64,000 bases of DNA. Source: JAJDAT01 sp964570665 (GTDB lineage: Bacteria > Nitrospinota > Nitrospinia > Nitrospinales > JAJDAT01). Location of the stretch: the NCBI GenBank assembly GCA_964570665.1, contig CAZMZH010000017.1:10735-74734 (forward strand), given 5' to 3'. Every line of letters starts with the position of its first letter. Within the stretch, counting starts at the first letter, position 1. Below, in pieces: positions 61,001-64,000 of this stretch. The notes under the pieces were generated by a model. The model was not told where the DNA came from and ran no database searches. It was given only the letters and a program-made list of their open reading frames with translations. Both the position numbers and the translations under genes were made by a program.

Positions 61001-64000
61001 TCCGGTAACGTTATTGCTGTTGGCGGCGGAGATTCCGTTCACGATCATGTCGCCGTGACTGCTGTCGCCAATGGTGAGGCTTGAAGTGGTAGTGATATTC
61101 TCTAAATCTGCTCCGCTGATTGTCATGTCTGCAGAGGCAGTAGCGCCGAGATTAATCAATCCGTTAGCGGAATGTTTGATAGTGATAGCTCCGGCTCCGG
61201 TGTTGATCGCTCCAGTTGCATTAATGCCAAAGTCGTCGGCCGTGATAGCAAGCGAGTTGCCGCCGGTGGCTAAAGTGGCTCCCGCGCCTATTTGTAAATC
61301 TCCGCTGCTATTGCCTTCATTATCTGCCGTAATCGTTGTGGTTCCGGCGGTCGTGACGTTAGCATTGATATTGATACTGCCCGGGTTGCTCAAGGTCAAT
61401 GCGCCGCCAAAAGTAGACGCCGTTCCAGAAAAAGTAATTCCCGAACCGCCCGTATCGTTGGCGATGATTGAAAAAGCGCTGGCCGTAGAATTGGTAACTC
61501 CGTCAACGGTGACGGTGGTTGTGTTGGTTGCGTCGCCAATCGTGAGCGTTCCGGTAGTGGATATTCTATCCAACTCGGCGTCCGTTATACTGATTGTTCC
61601 AGCTCCGCCGCCTAAACCGATGGAAGTGCCTGCTTGAGAAGGCGTAATAGTAATGTTTCCTGAACCGGAAGCGATATTGCCGTTAATGTCAATGCTAACG
61701 CCAGTAATCGAAATCGTAGCGTTAGCTGCGGCCGTTGATAACGTTTGCCCCGAGGCTATGGTAAAGGATCCCAAACCCGTGTCATTAGAGTCCGGATCGA
61801 TGACGACCGCTCCGCCCGCTGTCACGTTGTTATTTAAAGTAATATTGGTGAGTGAACTTAAAGTCAAACCTTCGCCGGTTGTGGTTGTTCCGCTGGTGCT
61901 AATAGTAGACGTTGTCGTTCCCGAAAAGAATCCCCCTGTACTGATCGTTCCCATGTTGATTGCGGTACCGCCGTTATTAAACGTTACGTCGCCGCCGGTT
62001 CCCGTGGTGGTGAAAGCGACCGCTCCCGTGATGGCGTTGGAGCTGTCTAAGGTAATTAATTGGTCCGCAGTGTTGGTTGTGAAACTGCCCGTTCCAAGCG
62101 CGGTTAAAACGCCGGTATCGGTAATCGTTCCGCTAGTTGCGCTTGCCGAGATATTGCCCGCAGAGTTAATGGCTCCCATACTGACATTTCCGCTTGTGCT
62201 GGTCAGCGTAACGTTTCCTGTTGAGCTGTAGCTCGAACCCACATAAAAACCGGTACCGTCGTCGGCAGTGCCGGTTCCGCCGATTTTACCAATCAAGGCG
62301 CCCAAAGGCGTGTGGTTGGCCTGAGTGTTGACGCCATCGTTGAGTATGCCGTTATTGTTTAACTGATTACCGCCGCCTGGGCCGTTAGGATCGATTCCAG
62401 CGGCGGCGCCATCTAGGTCGACGGTTCCTGTCGCCGTAATCACAATAGTATCCCCAGCGCTGATCGCGACACCCGTATCAACCCATGCCGCCGTAGAAGA
62501 AAATGTGAAATTAGTTAAAACATCGGAGCCGTTAACGTTAACCGTGACCGAAAAGGTTCCCGTGTTATCGCCCTTAATAGTATCTCCAACGCCCAATATG
62601 AGGTTCCCGGATTTTTGAGTGGTGGTCAAAGTCCCGGTCGTCGTCACCGAGCTGCCTTGTGCCGTGACGTTATTGAAAAATTCGTTGGTGTTTTGAAAAG
62701 TAATCGCCGCATTTGCCAATAAAGTAGTGGTCCCGGCAATGTTGTCTGATTGTGCTTGTGTGATTCCGTCAACCGTTATGGTTCCTGTGCTGGAAGATTC
62801 GCCGATCACTAATGCCGAGGCGTTGATTTTTGCCATCTCGTCGCCGCTGATAGTCATATTTCCAGCGGTTACTCCCAATCCAATAGTTCGGTTATTGCTG
62901 GATTTAATCGTTACGGTGCCGCTACCGGCTACGATTGCCGCATCATTATCCGCCGTATCTAAAATGAAATCCGCTGCGGTGATTTCAATATCGCTATCGA
63001 TCGTTTCTAAATCGTTGTCGGTACCCAGGGTGAAACTGCCAGTGCCATCGTTGTCTTTATCGGCATTGAATATCATGCCTCCGGTATCGGTAGCGACATC
63101 GACACTTGTCGTAATTCCATTATTGGCATCGACGGCTAAAGCGTTAAAGATTGATATACCCGTGGCGAAGGTGGCGGAACCGCCGGTGTTCACTTTCAAG
63201 GTACCCGAGATGTTGGCGCTGTTTGCGGCGGTGATGCCGTTGATCGTGGCGTTGCCGTCGTTGGTGTCGCCGATGTTAAGTCCGGTGGCCGTGATTCTTC
63301 CGAGTTCGGCGTCGTCTAGAGTCCAGTTTCCCGCCGTTGCGCCCAGTCCAATGGTTCCGCTATCAGATACCAATAGCGTCGTCGCGGCAGCTCCTGAATT
63401 TATAGTTCCGCTGACTGTTATATCGTTTGAAGTAATTTGGATGGCGTTTCCCGAAGAATTAAGAGCGTCTCCGCTGGTTATTTGGAAATCTCCGGTTCCG
63501 TCGGCGTCGCTATCAGCATTAAATGTTGCGCTTCCAGCATCGGTTGTGACATTGCGAGTGAGTAAAACTCCAGACACGGCGCTAACGCTAAGCGCATTGA
63601 AGGTTGAATCCCCAAGAGTAAACTGAGCCGTACCTCCTGTGTTTAAGGAAAGGGTACCTGCGATGTTATTGCTGTTGGCGGCGGTGATGCCGTTCACTGT
63701 GATGGCGCCGTCGTTGTTGTCGCCAATATTTAATCCGGTGGCGGTGATTTTTTCTAATTCTGATCCGTCCAAAGTCCAATTGGCCGCAGTACCGCCAAGA
63801 CCAATTGTACCGTTATCAGATATCAATAGGGTTGTCGCGGCGGCTCCGCTATTGATAGCGGCGCTTGCCGAGGTGCTTAAATCAATATCGTTTGCCGTGA
63901 TGGATATGGTGTTACCGGTGGAAGAAAGAGCCGCCGAAGAACTAACGGTAAAATCACCCGCTCCGTTGTTATCGACATCGGCGTCGATAACCGTCGCTCC
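58061..64000 (-). CDS. Giant TpsA-type exoprotein with tandem repeats, 5' end outside window
   Basis: 1979 residues are visible; the frame is open to base 64000, so the signal peptide and TPS domain lie outside. The body is built from repeats of about 125 residues, each containing 'SDSGTIGLGATAGNWTLD', 'ELExITATGLNIGD', 'DGxxTINGITAANSNNI' and 'SADFNADSDADGTGDF'-like segments, typical of a right-handed beta helix with Asn/Asp/Gly/Thr bias. The C-terminus (about 120 residues) is Pro/Thr-rich ('PTPTPTAPSI') then acidic, and ends 'GGSGDGGGC' with a terminal Cys. Such proteins act as adhesins or filamentous hemagglutinins, and the TpsB pore gene downstream is its likely exporter. Confidence 0.9.
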   Translation of the reverse strand, partial: GATVIDADVDNNGAGDFTVSSSAALSSTGNTISITANDIDLSTSASAAINSGAAATTLLISDNGTIGLGGTAANWTLDGSELEKITATGLNIGDNNDGAITVNGITAANSNNIAGTLSLNTGGTAQFTLGDSTFNALSVSAVSGVLLTRNVTTDAGSATFNADSDADGTGDFQITSGDALNSSGNAIQITSNDITVSGTINSGAAATTLLVSDSGTIGLGATAGNWTLDDAELGRITATGLNIGDTNDGNATINGITAANSANISGTLKVNTGGSATFATGISIFNALAVDANNGITTSVDVATDTGGMIFNADKDNDGTGSFTLGTDNDLETIDSDIEITAADFILDTADNDAAIVAGSGTVTIKSSNNRTIGLGVTAGNMTISGDEMAKINASALVIGESSSTGTITVDGITQAQSDNIAGTTTLLANAAITFQNTNEFFNNVTAQGSSVTTTGTLTTTQKSGNLILGVGDTIKGDNTGTFSVTVNVNGSDVLTNFTFSSTAAWVDTGVAISAGDTIVITATGTVDLDGAAAGIDPNGPGGGNQLNNNGILNDGVNTQANHTPLGALIGKIGGTGTADDGTGFYVGSSYSSTGNVTLTSTSGNVSMGAINSAGNISASATSGTITDTGVLTALGTGSFTTNTADQLITLDSSNAITGAVAFTTTGTGGDVTFNNGGTAINMGTISTGGFFSGTTTSTISTSGTTTTGEGLTLSSLTNITLNNNVTAGGAVVIDPDSNDTGLGSFTIASGQTLSTAAANATISITGVSIDINGNIASGSGNITITPSQAGTSIGLGGGAGTISITDAELDRISTTGTLTIGDATNTTTVTVDGVTNSTASAFSIIANDTGGSGITFSGTASTFGGALTLSNPGSININANVTTAGTTTITADNEGNSSGDLQIGAGATLATGGNSLAITADDFGINATGAINTGAGAITIKHSANGLINLGATASADMTISGADLENITTTSSLTIGDSSHGDMIVNGISAANSNNVTGTLTLTTGGSVTFSTGASTFNALTVSAANEIINNVAVTTDTGDLSLSSTGDNFDVFIQGALTSAGATTINAAEAVFFSAAGSITGTGSGAVTLNANTDNLDGDNNPAAGDTVFMTTGSSINAGSGTITITATGANANAMTLETVTTTNTSGSAITINSRDGLTLNGNVTASGTVAIDADVNDDGTGDFTIAASQTLNTNGNALSITANDVTITGNINSGSAATTFLVSDSGTIGLGATPGNWTLDGAELERITATGLNIGDNTDGNLTIDGISAANSNNISGTVALNTGGSASFDTADSTFNALAVNAVNGITLNRSVTTDTGSAAFNSDSDANGTGDFTIAASQTLTTNSNGLSITANDITLTGSIDAGASGNINLLISDSGTIGIGATAGNWTLDGAELQNITANTMTIGDTNDGAVTIDGITNANSQNITTTLLINSGGLATVSSASTFNVISIDAIGGITVSGDLTSDTGDMTLDANTGTLTVAGQALNATGGSSSVTLTADAIDLQAGSSFTGSDTFTLQASTAGTTIGIGSGSTGTVNLTDTEVGFITAAGFSSVVIGASGATGAIDFNTTTIAKNLTVRGGAFDNSSGLSSVTGSFSAELTATSTISALTSTSTISIDMAGNAQVLNLGGALMASAAVTLTSDDDITFTVETADITSTTGGVTLTADSDANSDAGSGGAINMIDNGTDGIIIDAGDGDIALSADENILLGRLVTTSSSDTAVVLTTASGSIDDVGDSGSPDITATTGRLVIDAVTGIGNDGSKGTNAADDAIDTEVASYDIDNSTSGNINLIETDGVDLIKVAHAGTGNIVISAGGDVTNPSNATITTGTATVDGNIVDDSTVVEETPTADAAIGTPTPTPTAPSIIASNIETATSAEVLTALDTVVVPEGGSVPLTDDPAGPAVIVDENGNTDIVANPDDPGAISGKQFLEENPGATIADLVKAEEDKAQGEQASFASDFSDNGGSGDGGGC

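Overview
The window looks like a draft chromosome scaffold (there is a run of exactly 100 Ns at 57147-57246) from a Gram-negative, low-to-mid GC bacterium. Evidence for an outer membrane is direct: a two-partner-secretion pore, several lipoproteins and a periplasmic triheme cytochrome. The mixture of FecR, a CHASE2 cyclase and a TPR-CHAT protein in one operon, together with these envelope proteins, recalls marine Nitrospinota-type genomes, but that is an impression rather than a phylogenetic result.

Layout. 1-3400: the tail of an orphan phage-fibre-like gene, a receiver-domain protein, and a phage-type control switch (an S24 self-cleaving repressor divergent from a small operon ending in a sigma/HTH-like protein, with two operator palindromes between them). 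3400-28500: mostly ordinary chromosome: two GT-C-like membrane proteins, EtfB with a 57-aa membrane protein, a phospholipase-C-like phosphoesterase, a radical SAM protein, a triheme cytochrome, a STAND NTPase with pentapeptide repeats, tRNA-Asn, a lipoprotein with three CcmI/CycH-like domains, the TPR-CHAT / CHASE2-cyclase / FecR operon, small envelope proteins, a flippase-like protein, RibF and a TatA/B protein. 28800-53300: a 24-kb cluster on the minus strand encoding only the tail of a non-contractile phage-like particle: tail terminator-like protein, tube, an unknown protein, tail-assembly chaperone with a probable -1 frameshift, tape measure, hub, and then five paralogous fibre genes in tandem. 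53700-64000: a two-partner secretion system (TpsB pore, giant repetitive TpsA exoprotein running off the window), interrupted by a GIY-YIG nuclease gene and an array of inverted palindromic repeats.

Most interesting points: (1) the five fibre genes share nearly constant N- and C-terminal scaffolds, while the domain between them is exchanged (LamG, discoidin-like, glycine-rich, jelly-roll-like), and a relic fibre start and an 85-bp identical leader record recent recombination; no capsid, portal, terminase, integrase or lysis gene is seen, so this could be an undescribed tailocin-like particle with a switchable or mixed fibre set; (2) several strong terminators lie directly before tail genes with no visible room for promoters, implying antitermination; (3) a highly folded, gene-free stretch sits inside the tail cluster; (4) the GIY-YIG gene is flanked by the same inverted palindromes that are then repeated as gene-free units, resembling a nuclease-linked REPIN-like mobile element.
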